The notes under the pieces were generated by a model that had not been told where the DNA came from, ran no database searches, and saw nothing but the letters and a program-made list of their open reading frames with translations. A stretch of 64,000 nucleotides of DNA from contig MKTD01000033.1 in NCBI GenBank assembly GCA_001898165.1, positions 20,264 to 84,263 of the forward strand. Direction: 5' to 3'. The DNA comes from Bacteroidia bacterium 43-41. Lineage in GTDB: Bacteria; Bacteroidota; Bacteroidia; Bacteroidales; Dysgonomonadaceae. Both the position numbers and the translations under genes were made by a program. Numbering within the stretch: position 1 is the first letter of the stretch; the number at the start of each line of letters is the position of its first letter. Positions 28,637 to 37,154 of the stretch are shown here, in pieces.

Positions 28637-29238
28637 TATATATTCCGTACCGGGATCCCCACCCCATCCTCTATGTCGAGCATGGAGTTGATAAGATATA
28701 CATGTTCGTATTCATGCAGGTTATCTACAGTGATTTCTGCCTCGCGGATGATGGATTCACGCAACAACTTCTGCCGTTTCGTCCCATTCAACAAACAGGT
28801 GCCGGGCGTGAAAAACTCCTTATTTTTCCGGAAAACCACATTGCTGTAGGTTGTATCGGTGATGCAGCCGTTTTGTACGATAAGCGCTTCATCGCACTGC
28901 CCTCTCCGGTTATTTAAAGCATCCAGCCGGGCCCTGTCGGAAAACTTGAACGAATAATCTACGTTATCTGCCTTCACAAGCCTGAGCGACCGGATTACTT
29001 TCGGAGTATATGCCGTAAATCCGATATTGCAGATAGTCCCTTTGTACTCGATCCTGCACTTCACTTTCTTATCACGAAGCGGCTCGGGCAGCATCACTTC
29101 GAGACAGGGCAACTCCGGAGCGGCAAAACCGAAATGCTCCGCAGTCCGTCGCATCCGTTCAACGTGAGCCTGTAAATTTCTTACGGCGCCGTTCTTTATG
29201 CAAATGGTTTCGAGGAACATGGGTCTGATCTGTTTCAT
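28618..29238 (-). CDS. pabC: class IV aminotransferase, probable aminodeoxychorismate lyase
   Basis: PLP-dependent fold-type IV protein of 206 residues, with the likely Schiff-base Lys98 in YSFKFSDRARLDAL and the cofactor motif ITDTTYSNVVF. It follows pabB with a 10-nt gap, so the role is release of 4-aminobenzoate from aminodeoxychorismate for folate synthesis. An upstream ATG at 29361 would overlap pabB by over 100 nt and is rejected. Confidence 0.85.
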   Translation of the reverse strand: MKQIRPMFLETICIKNGAVRNLQAHVERMRRTAEHFGFAAPELPCLEVMLPEPLRDKKVKCRIEYKGTICNIGFTAYTPKVIRSLRLVKADNVDYSFKFSDRARLDALNNRRGQCDEALIVQNGCITDTTYSNVVFRKNKEFFTPGTCLLNGTKRQKLLRESIIREAEITVDNLHEYEHVYLINSMLDIEDGVGIPVRNIYPSGHW

Positions 29239-29248
29239 CCGTATTCTA

Positions 29249-30217
29249 TTAAAAAGGCAGATATACCTTCCTGACAGCTTCCGCATACTCTTTTTCACAT
29301 TCGCTGTTGACGGTAATGCCGCCTCCGCTCCGAAAATAAAAGCCCTCTTCAGCCTGCTCAATATAACGGATCAACACGCATGAGTCGAGGTTTGTGCCGT
29401 CAAAATATCCGGCTACCCCCGTGTAAAAGCCGCGCGGCTCCTGTTCCGCTTCGCGGATAATACCGATCGTCGCGTCCTTGGGCGCTCCGGAAACCGACCC
29501 CGCAGGCAGCAGTTCAAAGAAAAGCGTTCCGATGTTTTCAAGGTACTCATCGGGAAGTGTCCCTTCAATCTCGGAGCTGACTTGCAAAATAGGGCCATCG
29601 TTTGTTTCCACCTTGTCGATATAGCGAAAACGGTTCACCTTCACCCCGGTGGCTATCCTGCTTATATCGTTGCGGATTAAATCTACAACGGTGTGATGTT
29701 CGGCTTTTTCTTTGTAATCGTTCAGAATCGTTTCGGCCGCATTTTCCACCGAAGCGTCAATAGTCCCTTTCATCGGATGCGAGAATATTTTTCCGTCTTT
29801 AATTTGCACAAACCGTTCGGGAGAAAAGCAGACAAACCTGCCGGGAACATATAACCGATACTTTGCCCGGCTGCGCAGGAATATCTCCTTCAGGGATAGG
29901 TCGGTCTTTACAGGCGTCTTTATCGTCAGGTTCGTAAGAAAGGAGTTTCCGGAACGCAGTCCGTCCATTACACGCGAGAACCTCCGGGCATACCGGTTGC
30001 TGTCTTCGGGAAAGGCAGAAAAATAAAAGGGTTTTTCTGCCGCTTTTTCCGTACCATTCATCACTCCGTCTATGTCGAAAAGTATTTCCGGCTGTTGCAG
30101 GGGATTTTCTATAAAAAAACCTTCGCCCAGCTCAAAATCGAGGCCGAACAAGAAAGGCGTTTTTGCCCGTCCGGCTTCGTCCATGCTTAGTTTTATATTG
30201 TTGCACGAGGTAAACAT
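29249..30217 (-). CDS. pabB: aminodeoxychorismate synthase component I
   Basis: Chorismate-binding enzyme of 322 residues, shorter than TrpE. FSHPMKGTIDAS, DLIRNDISRIATG and GSVSGAPKDATIGII are hallmark motifs. Makes 4-amino-4-deoxychorismate; the glutaminase PabA is not in the window. The ATG at 30217 lies almost at the predicted transcription start, so either the mRNA is leaderless or translation starts at 30184 (residue 12). Confidence 0.92.
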   Translation of the reverse strand: MFTSCNNIKLSMDEAGRAKTPFLFGLDFELGEGFFIENPLQQPEILFDIDGVMNGTEKAAEKPFYFSAFPEDSNRYARRFSRVMDGLRSGNSFLTNLTIKTPVKTDLSLKEIFLRSRAKYRLYVPGRFVCFSPERFVQIKDGKIFSHPMKGTIDASVENAAETILNDYKEKAEHHTVVDLIRNDISRIATGVKVNRFRYIDKVETNDGPILQVSSEIEGTLPDEYLENIGTLFFELLPAGSVSGAPKDATIGIIREAEQEPRGFYTGVAGYFDGTNLDSCVLIRYIEQAEEGFYFRSGGGITVNSECEKEYAEAVRKVYLPF

Positions 30218-30221
30218 CCTG

Positions 30222-30229
30222 CAAAATTA
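30222..30229 (-). promoter_or_regulatory. -7 box of pabB-pabC
   Basis: TAATTTTG on the minus strand, an exact TAnnTTTG match, giving transcription from about 30215. Confidence 0.5.
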
Positions 30230-30251
30230 ACCGAATTCGATCTTTTTCCGC

Positions 30252-30259
30252 TATTTTTG
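30252..30259 (+). promoter_or_regulatory. -7 box of fmt
   Basis: TATTTTTG, an exact TAnnTTTG match, about 16 nt before the fmt ATG. It overlaps a TTG that would otherwise extend fmt by six codons. The divergent pabB box lies only 22 bp away. Confidence 0.55.
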
Positions 30260-30274
30260 CATAAAAAAGAGAAA

Positions 30275-31222
30275 ATGAATAAAAAAGATTTACGCATTGT
30301 CTTTATGGGAACACCCGGCTTCGCCGTGGAATCGTTAAAGGCACTGGTCGAAAATAACTATAATGTTGTCGGTGTAATCACTGCTCCCGACAAGCCTGCC
30401 GGAAGGGGTTACAAGTTTCAGCCATCGGCAGTAAAAGAGTATGCCCTGTCGACAGGATTACCTGTTTTACAGCCTGAAAACCTGAAAAACGAAATTTTCT
30501 TGAACGAGCTGAGGCGCCTGGAAGCGGATATTCAGGTGGTTGTAGCTTTCCGCATGCTGCCCGAGGCCGTTTGGACCATGCCGCCCCTTGGCACGTTCAA
30601 CCTGCACGCCTCGCTGCTGCCCCAGTACCGGGGAGCAGCTCCCATCAACTGGGCCATCATCAACGGCGAAAAGGAAACGGGCGTGACCACATTCTTTCTC
30701 AAGCACGAAATAGATACCGGCGAGATCATTTTTCAGGAAAAGACAGCCATTGGGGAGGACGACAATGCAGAAACCGTGCACGACACCCTGATGGTCCTGG
30801 GCTCACGTTTGGTTTTAAAAACCGTGGATGCGGTTATTGACGGGACAATCCGGCCGCAGCCGCAAAGCAACTATATCGAAAATGAAAAGGAGTTAAAACC
30901 AGCGCCAAAAATATACAAAGAGACGTGCCGGATCAACTGGAACAGGCCTGTACAGGAGATCCACAACTTCGTCCGCGGACTATCGCCCTACCCTGCTGCC
31001 TGGACGGAATTCGAAGTGAACGGCGAGAAGATGAATTTCAGGATATTCGCGACAAGGGCAAACCGGGAAACGCATCAGCTGCAACCGGGAGAAATTATTA
31101 CAGACAACAAGACCACCTTACGGGTCGCCGCGCAAGATGGCCTTATTGATATTCTGGATATTCAGCTATCGGGAAAAAAACGGATGAAAACCGGAGATTT
31201 CCTCAACGGATTCTCGTTCTAG
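30275..31222 (+). CDS. fmt: methionyl-tRNA formyltransferase
   Basis: Formylates initiator Met-tRNA with 10-formyltetrahydrofolate. 315 residues from ATG 30275. RIVFMGTPGFAVESL at the N-terminus, the formyltransferase signature HASLLPQYRGAAPINWAI with the catalytic Asn/His/Asp set, and the C-terminal OB-like domain (about 205-315, LSPYPAAWTEF). Confidence 0.96.
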   Translation: MNKKDLRIVFMGTPGFAVESLKALVENNYNVVGVITAPDKPAGRGYKFQPSAVKEYALSTGLPVLQPENLKNEIFLNELRRLEADIQVVVAFRMLPEAVWTMPPLGTFNLHASLLPQYRGAAPINWAIINGEKETGVTTFFLKHEIDTGEIIFQEKTAIGEDDNAETVHDTLMVLGSRLVLKTVDAVIDGTIRPQPQSNYIENEKELKPAPKIYKETCRINWNRPVQEIHNFVRGLSPYPAAWTEFEVNGEKMNFRIFATRANRETHQLQPGEIITDNKTTLRVAAQDGLIDILDIQLSGKKRMKTGDFLNGFSF

Positions 31223-31317
31223 CCCAGCCATTCAATCAAGATTACGTTTCATTCGCAAAAATACACACTCTTTGTAGATTATCGCGAATGATCTGCTTTC
31301 ACTATTCACTTTTAGTT

Positions 31318-31394
31318 CTTTTGTCTTTTGTCTTTGCTCTTTGCTCTTTGCTCTTGGTTCTTGGTTCTTGGTTCTTGGTTCTTGGTTCTTTGTT
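31318..31394. repeat. heptanucleotide tandem array, 11 units
   Basis: Consecutive 7-mers: two CTTTTGT, three CTTTGCT, five CTTGGTT and one CTTTGTT. The array is in the convergent gap between fmt and the next gene and touches that gene's stop codon (31395). Copy number probably varies between strains. Confidence 0.9.
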
Positions 31395-32900
31395 TTACCA
31401 TTTATAATTCAACCCGAAACTGAGCAGTTCCGTAACTTGCAAAAAGTGGTATTTGGGATCGGGCGGGACACTGTCGTCGAACCGCAGGTTCAGGTAAAAC
31501 CGGGTAGAAAAGGCATTGGTCAGGGCCATATTCAATGTATTTTCTAACTCTGCTTCCACCTTTTCGTAGCTTGTGAAATACTTTAGCTGTGAATTCCACG
31601 TAATGTACCGGTTGAAATCATATATAAAGTTGGCTGTAACGGTGGAACCAAAATCTATAGTGTGTGTTTTCCCTTCCTCAATTCCGTAACGGGTCACGTT
31701 CACCTTATCATTACCTATATACCTGAAGTTAAAACTTATGGGGGCCAAATGCAGGTCTAATCGTGTCCTGCGATGCCTTACCTGTTCCGACCGTTTATCC
31801 AGGTTGTATTTCAACCCGATACCGCCGTTTACATACAACGGGGCTAAAAATGCCGATCGGAGCTCGTTGGAATTGGTCAGGTAATTATTGAAAAGCTGCG
31901 ACTTCACATCTAAGTTGACCGAGTAAGACCAGTGTTTATTAAACGCATCCACGCCAAAGTCCCCGTAATAACGCAACAGATCTTCACCTATCCTGAACTT
32001 CCTTATGGAATCGTCGGGAGCGGTAAAAACGGAGAGCCTCCACTCAAACGTATTGTTAAAGCGGATCCTCTCTTTCCGGTAATTCATTCTTATGATATGG
32101 TTGTTGATGATATTAACGTTGCTTGTCCCGCCCTTATGCCAGTTTGGAGAGAAATAGCTTTGCGACAGCTGCAAGGAATGTTCCCCGCTGTTGATCCAGT
32201 ATTTCCGCTTTATCTCCACACCCTCCACCTGGGGAGCATTCAATGAATAACTTGTTTCCGTAGAAATTAACTCCCTGAAAGGATTAAAAGTTTCAATCAC
32301 ATCGTTGTCTTTGCTGGATGACGGCAGAGAATCCAGGTGAAAAACCGAAAGTTTCACGCGATCGGGGTATTCCATGTAAAAATCCCTGCGCGTTTTGTTT
32401 ATAAACGCCGCATGCCGCAGGTCGGGGGCAAATGTCTTCTCCTGTGGGATCAGCAATCCCTTATAAAGGTTGCTCTCTTTGGGCGGATAAAAAGATAAAT
32501 CAGGCGGCAGCATCTTTCCCGTGAATATCATCGGAAGAAACAGCGGATTATAAAACAGGGTATCCCTGAGAGTCAAACCGCTCAGGGAGCCTGGATCGTA
32601 TAAATTATCAGGCAGTTGCAGCGTACCGTTTGCTTTTCTGTGATACAAAGAGTCTAACGGCACACCGACAGTCGCAGCCGAAGATTTCTTATAGATGTTT
32701 TTTTGTTGCGAAACAGCAGGTGCAATCCCGAGAGGGCTGCTTTGATCCCCTCTCTGCTGAATTAATTTTTCTATATCTGTTATGTTCTCGAAAAGCTCCA
32801 GACTATCGGGCACCTGGGCAACGGTTTTCGATAAAATAAACGGAGCAACCCAAAAAATGAGAAACAAACCAATCTGTTTCATAATTGTATTATTCGACAT
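31395..32900 (-). CDS. DUF3078-like outer-membrane protein
   Basis: About 501 residues. A signal peptide (FLIFWVAPFILSKTVAQ), a non-repetitive 200-residue region, then a C-terminal half with many amphipathic aromatic strands (SPNWHKGGTSNVNIINN, YNLDKRSEQVRHRRTRLD, ending LSFGLNYKW). This is typical of an outer-membrane beta-barrel ending in an aromatic residue. The NWHKGG segment resembles DUF3078. Starts at 32900 (MSNN) or 32882 (MKQIG) both lie downstream of the promoter; 32921 does not. Function unknown. Confidence 0.7.
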   Translation of the reverse strand: MSNNTIMKQIGLFLIFWVAPFILSKTVAQVPDSLELFENITDIEKLIQQRGDQSSPLGIAPAVSQQKNIYKKSSAATVGVPLDSLYHRKANGTLQLPDNLYDPGSLSGLTLRDTLFYNPLFLPMIFTGKMLPPDLSFYPPKESNLYKGLLIPQEKTFAPDLRHAAFINKTRRDFYMEYPDRVKLSVFHLDSLPSSSKDNDVIETFNPFRELISTETSYSLNAPQVEGVEIKRKYWINSGEHSLQLSQSYFSPNWHKGGTSNVNIINNHIIRMNYRKERIRFNNTFEWRLSVFTAPDDSIRKFRIGEDLLRYYGDFGVDAFNKHWSYSVNLDVKSQLFNNYLTNSNELRSAFLAPLYVNGGIGLKYNLDKRSEQVRHRRTRLDLHLAPISFNFRYIGNDKVNVTRYGIEEGKTHTIDFGSTVTANFIYDFNRYITWNSQLKYFTSYEKVEAELENTLNMALTNAFSTRFYLNLRFDDSVPPDPKYHFLQVTELLSFGLNYKW

Positions 32901-32918
32901 TTTTTCTATTTTTAAGAG

Positions 32919-32926
32919 CAAAGATA
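32919..32926 (-). promoter_or_regulatory. -7 box of the DUF3078-like gene
   Basis: TATCTTTG on the minus strand, an exact TAnnTTTG match; transcription from about 32912. Confidence 0.5.
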
Positions 32927-33013
32927 AAAATAATTGTTGAATTACTGCTCATGGGTGATCGATGCAACTTAAGAGAATTTGTAATAATTACAACAATTGT
33001 GGCTTTATTTTGT

Positions 33014-33021
33014 TAATTTTG
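33014..33021 (+). promoter_or_regulatory. -7 box of the rml operon
   Basis: TAATTTTG, an exact TAnnTTTG match, 30 nt upstream of the rmlA ATG. The -33 half is weak. Confidence 0.45.
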
Positions 33022-33051
33022 TAGTAGCTTTATTTACTTTAGATAATCTGT

Positions 33052-33942
33052 ATGAAAGGAATCGTTCTTGCCGGAGGCTCCGGCACCCGGCTTTATCCCA
33101 TCACCAAAGGAGTTTCCAAACAACTTATCCCTGTTTACGATAAGCCCATGGTCTATTACCCCATTTCTGCCCTTATGCTCGCAGGAATTAAGGATATCCT
33201 CATCATTTCCACTCCGCACGACCTTCCCGGCTTTAAGAGGTTATTAGGCAACGGCTCGGACTATGGCGTAAACTTTGCTTATGCCGAGCAGCCCAGCCCC
33301 GACGGGCTGGCCCAGGCGTTTATCATTGGCGAGGAGTTTATCGGCGGCGATTGCGCCTGCTTAGTGCTGGGCGATAATATTTTTTACGGGCAGGGTTTCC
33401 CCAATTTGTTGAGAGAGGCCGTTAAGAATGCAGAGGCGGACAACAAAGCCACCGTCTTCGGATATTACGTGAACGACCCGGAAAGATACGGGGTAGCCGA
33501 ATTTGATAAAGAAGGCAATGTGCTGGGTATTGAGGAGAAGCCCCTGCAGCCAAAATCGAATTACGCGGTTATTGGCCTTTACTTCTACCCGAACAGGGTG
33601 GTGGAGGTGGCGAAAAATATTCGACCCTCGGCAAGAGGAGAGTTGGAGATAACCACCGTAAATCAGGAGTTTTTAAAAGAGAAGCAGCTTAAAGTTCAAC
33701 TTCTCGGACGCGGTTTCGCCTGGTTGGATACGGGCACCTTCGGCTCTTTATCCGAAGCATCCACTTTTATCGAAGTGCTGGAAAAGAGGCAGGGGCTGAA
33801 AATATCCTGCCTCGAAGAGATTGCCTGGCGCAACGGCTGGATTGATGACGAAAGGCTTCGGAACTTAGCGGAACCGATGAAAAAAAATGAATACGGCAGG
33901 TATCTGCTGAGATTAATTGATAATGAACAGGTAAACTTATGA
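33052..33942 (+). CDS. rfbA: glucose-1-phosphate thymidylyltransferase
   Basis: RmlA, 296 residues. Makes dTDP-glucose from dTTP and glucose-1-phosphate. Nucleotide-binding signature [20 protein letters not shown] and [11 protein letters not shown]. Its stop overlaps the start of rmlC by 4 nt. Order here is rmlA-rmlC-rmlB; rmlD is not in the window. Confidence 0.97.
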   Translation: MKGIVLAGGSGTRLYPITKGVSKQLIPVYDKPMVYYPISALMLAGIKDILIISTPHDLPGFKRLLGNGSDYGVNFAYAEQPSPDGLAQAFIIGEEFIGGDCACLVLGDNIFYGQGFPNLLREAVKNAEADNKATVFGYYVNDPERYGVAEFDKEGNVLGIEEKPLQPKSNYAVIGLYFYPNRVVEVAKNIRPSARGELEITTVNQEFLKEKQLKVQLLGRGFAWLDTGTFGSLSEASTFIEVLEKRQGLKISCLEEIAWRNGWIDDERLRNLAEPMKKNEYGRYLLRLIDNEQVNL

Positions 33943-34484
33943 ACATTATAACAACAGAGATAGAAGGCATTGTTATTCTTGAACCGGAAGTGCTTGGCGA
34001 TGAGCGGGGCTATTTCTTCGAATCGTTCTCGCAGCGGGAATTTGAAGAAAAAGTGTGTAAAACCACCTTTGTCCAGGACAACGAGTCCAGTTCCCAGTAC
34101 GGCGTCCTGCGCGGTTTACATTTCCAGAGACCACCCCATACACAAGCAAAATTAGTGCGCGTGGTAAAGGGGAAAGTGCTGGATATTGCCGTGGATATCC
34201 GGAAAGGGTCGCCAACGTTCGGCAAACACGTTTCGGTAGAATTGTCCGGCGAGAACAAACGTCAGCTTTTTATCCCCCGCGGATTCGCCCACGGTTTTGC
34301 GGTGCTGAGCGATGAAGTTGTTTTTCAGTACAAATGCGATGATTATTACGCTCCCCACACCGAAGGCGGCATCTTGTGGAACGACCCTGCCTTGGGGATC
34401 GATTGGAAATTGCCGGCAGAAGACCTGATCTTGTCGGAAAAAGATAAAAAAAATATATTATTAAAAGAGTTAAAACTATTCTGA
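33939..34484 (+). CDS. rfbC: dTDP-4-dehydrorhamnose 3,5-epimerase
   Basis: RmlC, 181 residues, cupin-fold epimerase. [15 protein letters not shown], the catalytic His in [16 protein letters not shown] and [15 protein letters not shown] are conserved. Coupled by overlaps to rmlA (ATGA) and rmlB (TGATG). Confidence 0.96.
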   Translation: MNIITTEIEGIVILEPEVLGDERGYFFESFSQREFEEKVCKTTFVQDNESSSQYGVLRGLHFQRPPHTQAKLVRVVKGKVLDIAVDIRKGSPTFGKHVSVELSGENKRQLFIPRGFAHGFAVLSDEVVFQYKCDDYYAPHTEGGILWNDPALGIDWKLPAEDLILSEKDKKNILLKELKLF

Positions 34485-35542
34485 TGGAAAGCCCGTTCAA
34501 AAAAAATATCCTGATTACCGGCGGAGCCGGATTTATCGGCTCACACGTGGTAAGGCTGATGGTAAACAACTATCCCGGTTACCGCATCGTAAACCTCGAT
34601 AAACTCACTTACGCAGGCAACCTGGCCAACCTGCGCGACGTTCAGGATAAGCCCAATTATCTGTTTGTGAAAGCCGACATCTGCGACTTCAACGCTATGT
34701 TGCGCGTGTTTGAAGAATACCGGATCGACAGCGTCATTCACCTGGCAGCCGAAAGTCATGTGGACCGCTCCATTACCGATCCGTTTTCATTTGCCCAAAC
34801 AAATGTCATGGGCACACTCAACCTGCTTGAGGCCGCGCGAAGGTCATGGCGGGGCTCAAACCTCTTCTACCACGTCTCCACCGACGAGGTGTACGGAGCA
34901 TTGGAGTTCAACGATGCCCTTTTCACCGAAGAGACCCGGTACGATCCGCACTCGCCCTACTCTGCCTCCAAGGCAGCCTCCGATCACTTCGTACGCGCCT
35001 ATCACGATACATACGGATTACCTGTTGTTATCTCCAATTGCTCCAACAATTACGGGCCGTATCAGTTCCCAGAGAAACTAATCCCGTTGTTTATCAACAA
35101 TATACGGAACAACAAACCGCTTCCGGTTTACGGGAAGGGTGAAAACGTGCGCGACTGGCTCTACGTGGAAGACCATGCCCGTGCCATCGACCTGATCTTT
35201 CACCGGGGGAAAACAGGCGACACCTACAACATCGGCGGGTTTAACGAGTGGAAAAACATCGACCTGATAAAAGTGATGATCAAAACCGTTGACCGGTTAT
35301 TGGGACGCAAGGAAGGCGAATCCGAAAAACTGATCACTTACGTTACCGACCGTGCCGGCCACGATCTGCGTTATGCCATCGACTCCGCCAAGCTAAAAGA
35401 TGAACTCGGGTGGGAACCGTCGTTGCAGTTTGAAGAAGGTATTGAAAAAACCGTCCGCTGGTACCTCGACCATCAGGATTGGCTGGACAACGTCACCAGC
35501 GGCGATTATCAGCAGTATTACAAGAAAATGTACGGCGACTGA
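34484..35542 (+). CDS. rfbB: dTDP-glucose 4,6-dehydratase
   Basis: RmlB, 352 residues, an extended SDR. GGAGFIGSHVVRL binds NAD, the active-site pair is in YSASKAASDHFVRAY, and STDEVYGALE is conserved. End of the rml operon. The accessory island begins about 10 nt after its stop codon. Confidence 0.97.
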   Translation: MESPFKKNILITGGAGFIGSHVVRLMVNNYPGYRIVNLDKLTYAGNLANLRDVQDKPNYLFVKADICDFNAMLRVFEEYRIDSVIHLAAESHVDRSITDPFSFAQTNVMGTLNLLEAARRSWRGSNLFYHVSTDEVYGALEFNDALFTEETRYDPHSPYSASKAASDHFVRAYHDTYGLPVVISNCSNNYGPYQFPEKLIPLFINNIRNNKPLPVYGKGENVRDWLYVEDHARAIDLIFHRGKTGDTYNIGGFNEWKNIDLIKVMIKTVDRLLGRKEGESEKLITYVTDRAGHDLRYAIDSAKLKDELGWEPSLQFEEGIEKTVRWYLDHQDWLDNVTSGDYQQYYKKMYGD

Positions 35543-35551
35543 GTTTTTAAA

Positions 35552-35614
35552 AATTTTTCATTGATACGGCAACAAACTTTTAAAAAACCGATGTAGTTAA
35601 ATTCAAACTACAAG
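35552..35614 (+). pseudogene. remnant of an AbiEii-type gene 3' end
   Basis: These 63 bp match 36994-37056 with about five differences. They cover the last codons of the AbiEii-type gene at 36411-37025 and the TGTAGTT/AACTACA hairpin behind it. This is the left end of a decayed duplicate of the neighbouring module. Confidence 0.75.
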
Positions 35615-35675
35615 AAATGCCGACGTTGTACTACAAGAAATGTCTGCATTTTACTACAAGAAATGTCCGGATTTT
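35607..35675. repeat. three 23-bp tandem repeats
   Basis: Units 35607-35629, 35630-35652 and 35653-35675 each start ACTACAAGAAATG. The last two differ at only a few positions. They replace most of the ATPase gene in the decayed copy. Confidence 0.85.
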
Positions 35676-35694
35676 CCGTAAAAACAATTTTTCA

Positions 35695-35790
35695 CGGGTG
35701 CTGTTGGAGAAAGATTATATTACCGGCGAAAACGATGTTTTTGGGATTTATGACCGATTTTTTAGGATGTGGATTGTAGAGAATTGGTAA
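35695..35790 (+). pseudogene. 3' fragment of a STAND-like ATPase gene
   Basis: Encodes 31 residues and a stop identical to the C-terminus of the ATPase at 37155-38282 (residues 345-375) apart from two substitutions. The homology continues past the stop to 35881. Over 187 bp (against 38187-38373) I count six differences and no indels. No start codon or ATPase core is present. Confidence 0.85.
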
Positions 35791-35869
35791 ATTGGTGGGG
35801 AATAGCCCGGTTGCGTCGTGGTGGTAAAAATTTTATAGTTCAGAGCCGGCATATTCAGGTAATTGTTTA

Positions 35870-35877
35870 TACCTTTG
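35870..35877 (+). promoter_or_regulatory. duplicated -7 box
   Basis: TACCTTTG, the copy of the box at 38362-38369, lying 29 nt before a truncated nucleotidyltransferase gene. Confidence 0.45.
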
Positions 35878-35906
35878 TATATTGTGTGAATGTATGAAGC
35901 GTAACC

Positions 35907-36032
35907 ATGAGACGAAAAGAAATTATAAAGCAAATCAAAGACGTTGTTCAGGACGTAGCTCCTACGGCAAAGACCATTTTGTTCGGCTCGGAAGCACACG
36001 GCGAGGCACGTCCCGATAGTGATATTGATTAA
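35907..36032 (+). pseudogene. truncated MNT-type nucleotidyltransferase
   Basis: A 41-residue frame that begins like a minimal nucleotidyltransferase (MNT, the antitoxin of HEPN/MNT pairs) and carries the motif FGSEAHGEARPDSDID. It stops immediately after the DSDID metal motif, losing the rest of the fold. No HEPN partner is nearby. Probably inactive. About 110 bp of featureless sequence follows before the next gene. Confidence 0.7.
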
Positions 36033-36086
36033 ATATAGTCAACGAGGGCATTGTATTATGAAAATTACAAACTTGCCGACTATGAA

Positions 36087-36118
36087 TTTGGGAATAAGAA
36101 ATAAAATGTGTATCTTTA
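36087..36118 (+). promoter_or_regulatory. promoter of the first AbiEii-type module
   Basis: TTTG (36087-36090), 20 nt, TATCTTTA (36111-36118): one mismatch from the consensus. 25 nt before the ATG at 36143. Confidence 0.5.
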
Positions 36119-36142
36119 TATGCCGTTAAGAATAAGATTATT

Positions 36143-36436
36143 ATGCAGAAAAGAAGCCCCGAAGTAAAAGAATTTATTCGTGAACACTCCTCCTTGTTCT
36201 GGTATATTCCCGAAGATAAAAAGGAAGATATCAGTGACGAAACATTGATGGAGTTTATTTTGAATTACGGCAGTATGGACGATGTTTTGCAATTGAAAAA
36301 ACTATGGGGTTTGGATTACTTTTCTTCTTTGTTTCTCAATTTAAAAGGACGGAAAAAATTGAATTATTATCCCGAAATTTATAATCTTTTTCACCTCTAT
36401 TTCAGCAGATATGCACAAAGAAATTCTGGATACTAA
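36143..36436 (+). CDS. small protein upstream of AbiEii-type toxin (possible antitoxin)
   Basis: 97 residues, predicted helical, no recognised catalytic motif. It overlaps the following nucleotidyltransferase gene by 26 nt, the coupling expected of a toxin-antitoxin pair. Similar short proteins commonly precede AbiEii-type genes in Bacteroidota, and the second module here (38375) has the same layout. The antitoxin role is inferred from position. Confidence 0.6.
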   Translation: MQKRSPEVKEFIREHSSLFWYIPEDKKEDISDETLMEFILNYGSMDDVLQLKKLWGLDYFSSLFLNLKGRKKLNYYPEIYNLFHLYFSRYAQRNSGY

Positions 36437-37025
36437 CCAAAATTTACTGCTCGATTTAGTAAAATCTTTCAGACGGGAGTTTTATATGGTTGGTGGCACA
36501 GCAATTGCCTTACACATCGGCCACCGGCGCTCTATCGATTTCGACTTGTTTAAAGCGACACCGTTTCAGGCGAAAAAAATTTTAAATAAAATAGATAAGC
36601 AAGGGTACAACTATCTGATTACACGAAATGTAACGGGTCAATTAAATCTGATTATCAATAATGTAAAATTCACTTTTTTCGAATATCCATTTAGTATCGA
36701 AGCAAACGAAGACTTCGATAAAAAAATAAAGATTCCCACATTATTGGATTTGGCTGCGATGAAAGCGTTTGCACTCGGACGCCGGTCGAAATGGAAAGAC
36801 TACGTTGATTTGTACTTTATTATCAAAAACCATTATTCTTTTAATCAAATAAGTGTTCGGGCATCGGAACTTTTTAATCAACAGTTTTCCGGAAAGCTTT
36901 TTCGTGCCCAACTCTCCTATTTTGATGATATCAACTACGAAGAAGCAGTGGAATACCTCATTCCTTCACCTCCATGCGAAACTGAAATCAAAGAATTTCT
37001 CATCGATACGGCAACAAACTTTTAA
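36411..37025 (+). CDS. nucleotidyltransferase, AbiEii/AbiGii toxin family
   Basis: 204 residues. The nucleotidyltransferase core is visible: MVGGTAIALHIGHRRSIDFDLF, with GG at 28-29 and the metal-binding D43/D45. A later KDYVDLYFI segment is typical of the family. AbiEii proteins are nucleotidyltransferase toxins of abortive-infection systems. The last codons and downstream hairpin are duplicated at 35552-35614. Confidence 0.8.
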   Translation: MHKEILDTNQNLLLDLVKSFRREFYMVGGTAIALHIGHRRSIDFDLFKATPFQAKKILNKIDKQGYNYLITRNVTGQLNLIINNVKFTFFEYPFSIEANEDFDKKIKIPTLLDLAAMKAFALGRRSKWKDYVDLYFIIKNHYSFNQISVRASELFNQQFSGKLFRAQLSYFDDINYEEAVEYLIPSPPCETEIKEFLIDTATNF

Positions 37026-37033
37026 AAATCCGA

Positions 37034-37054
37034 TGTAGTTAAATTCAAACTACA
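37034..37054. other. hairpin after the first AbiEii-type gene
   Basis: TGTAGTT (37034-37040) and AACTACA (37048-37054) with a 7-nt loop, repeated at 35592-35612. No T run, so a weak terminator at best. Confidence 0.4.
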
Positions 37055-37090
37055 AGCGCCTCCTTATCGGGAGAGTATAAAATTATTGCA

Positions 37091-37122
37091 TTTGCATTAC
37101 TCAAAAATAATAATTACTTTTG
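37091..37122 (+). promoter_or_regulatory. promoter of the ATPase gene
   Basis: TTTG (37091-37094), 20 nt, TACTTTTG (37115-37122): both boxes match the Bacteroidota consensus exactly. Transcription from about 37129, 26 nt before the ATG. Confidence 0.7.
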
Positions 37123-37154
37123 AGCAATTTAAATTTCAACGATAAGGAACAATC

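Noticed and set aside
29239..29361. 41-residue N-terminal extension of PabC
   Set aside because: It would overlap pabB by more than 100 nt; MKQIRPMFLE is the family-like start.
31318..35675. CRISPR array among the repeats at 31318-31394 and 35607-35675
   Set aside because: The heptamers are contiguous without spacers, and the 23-bp units have no variable spacers. No cas genes are present.
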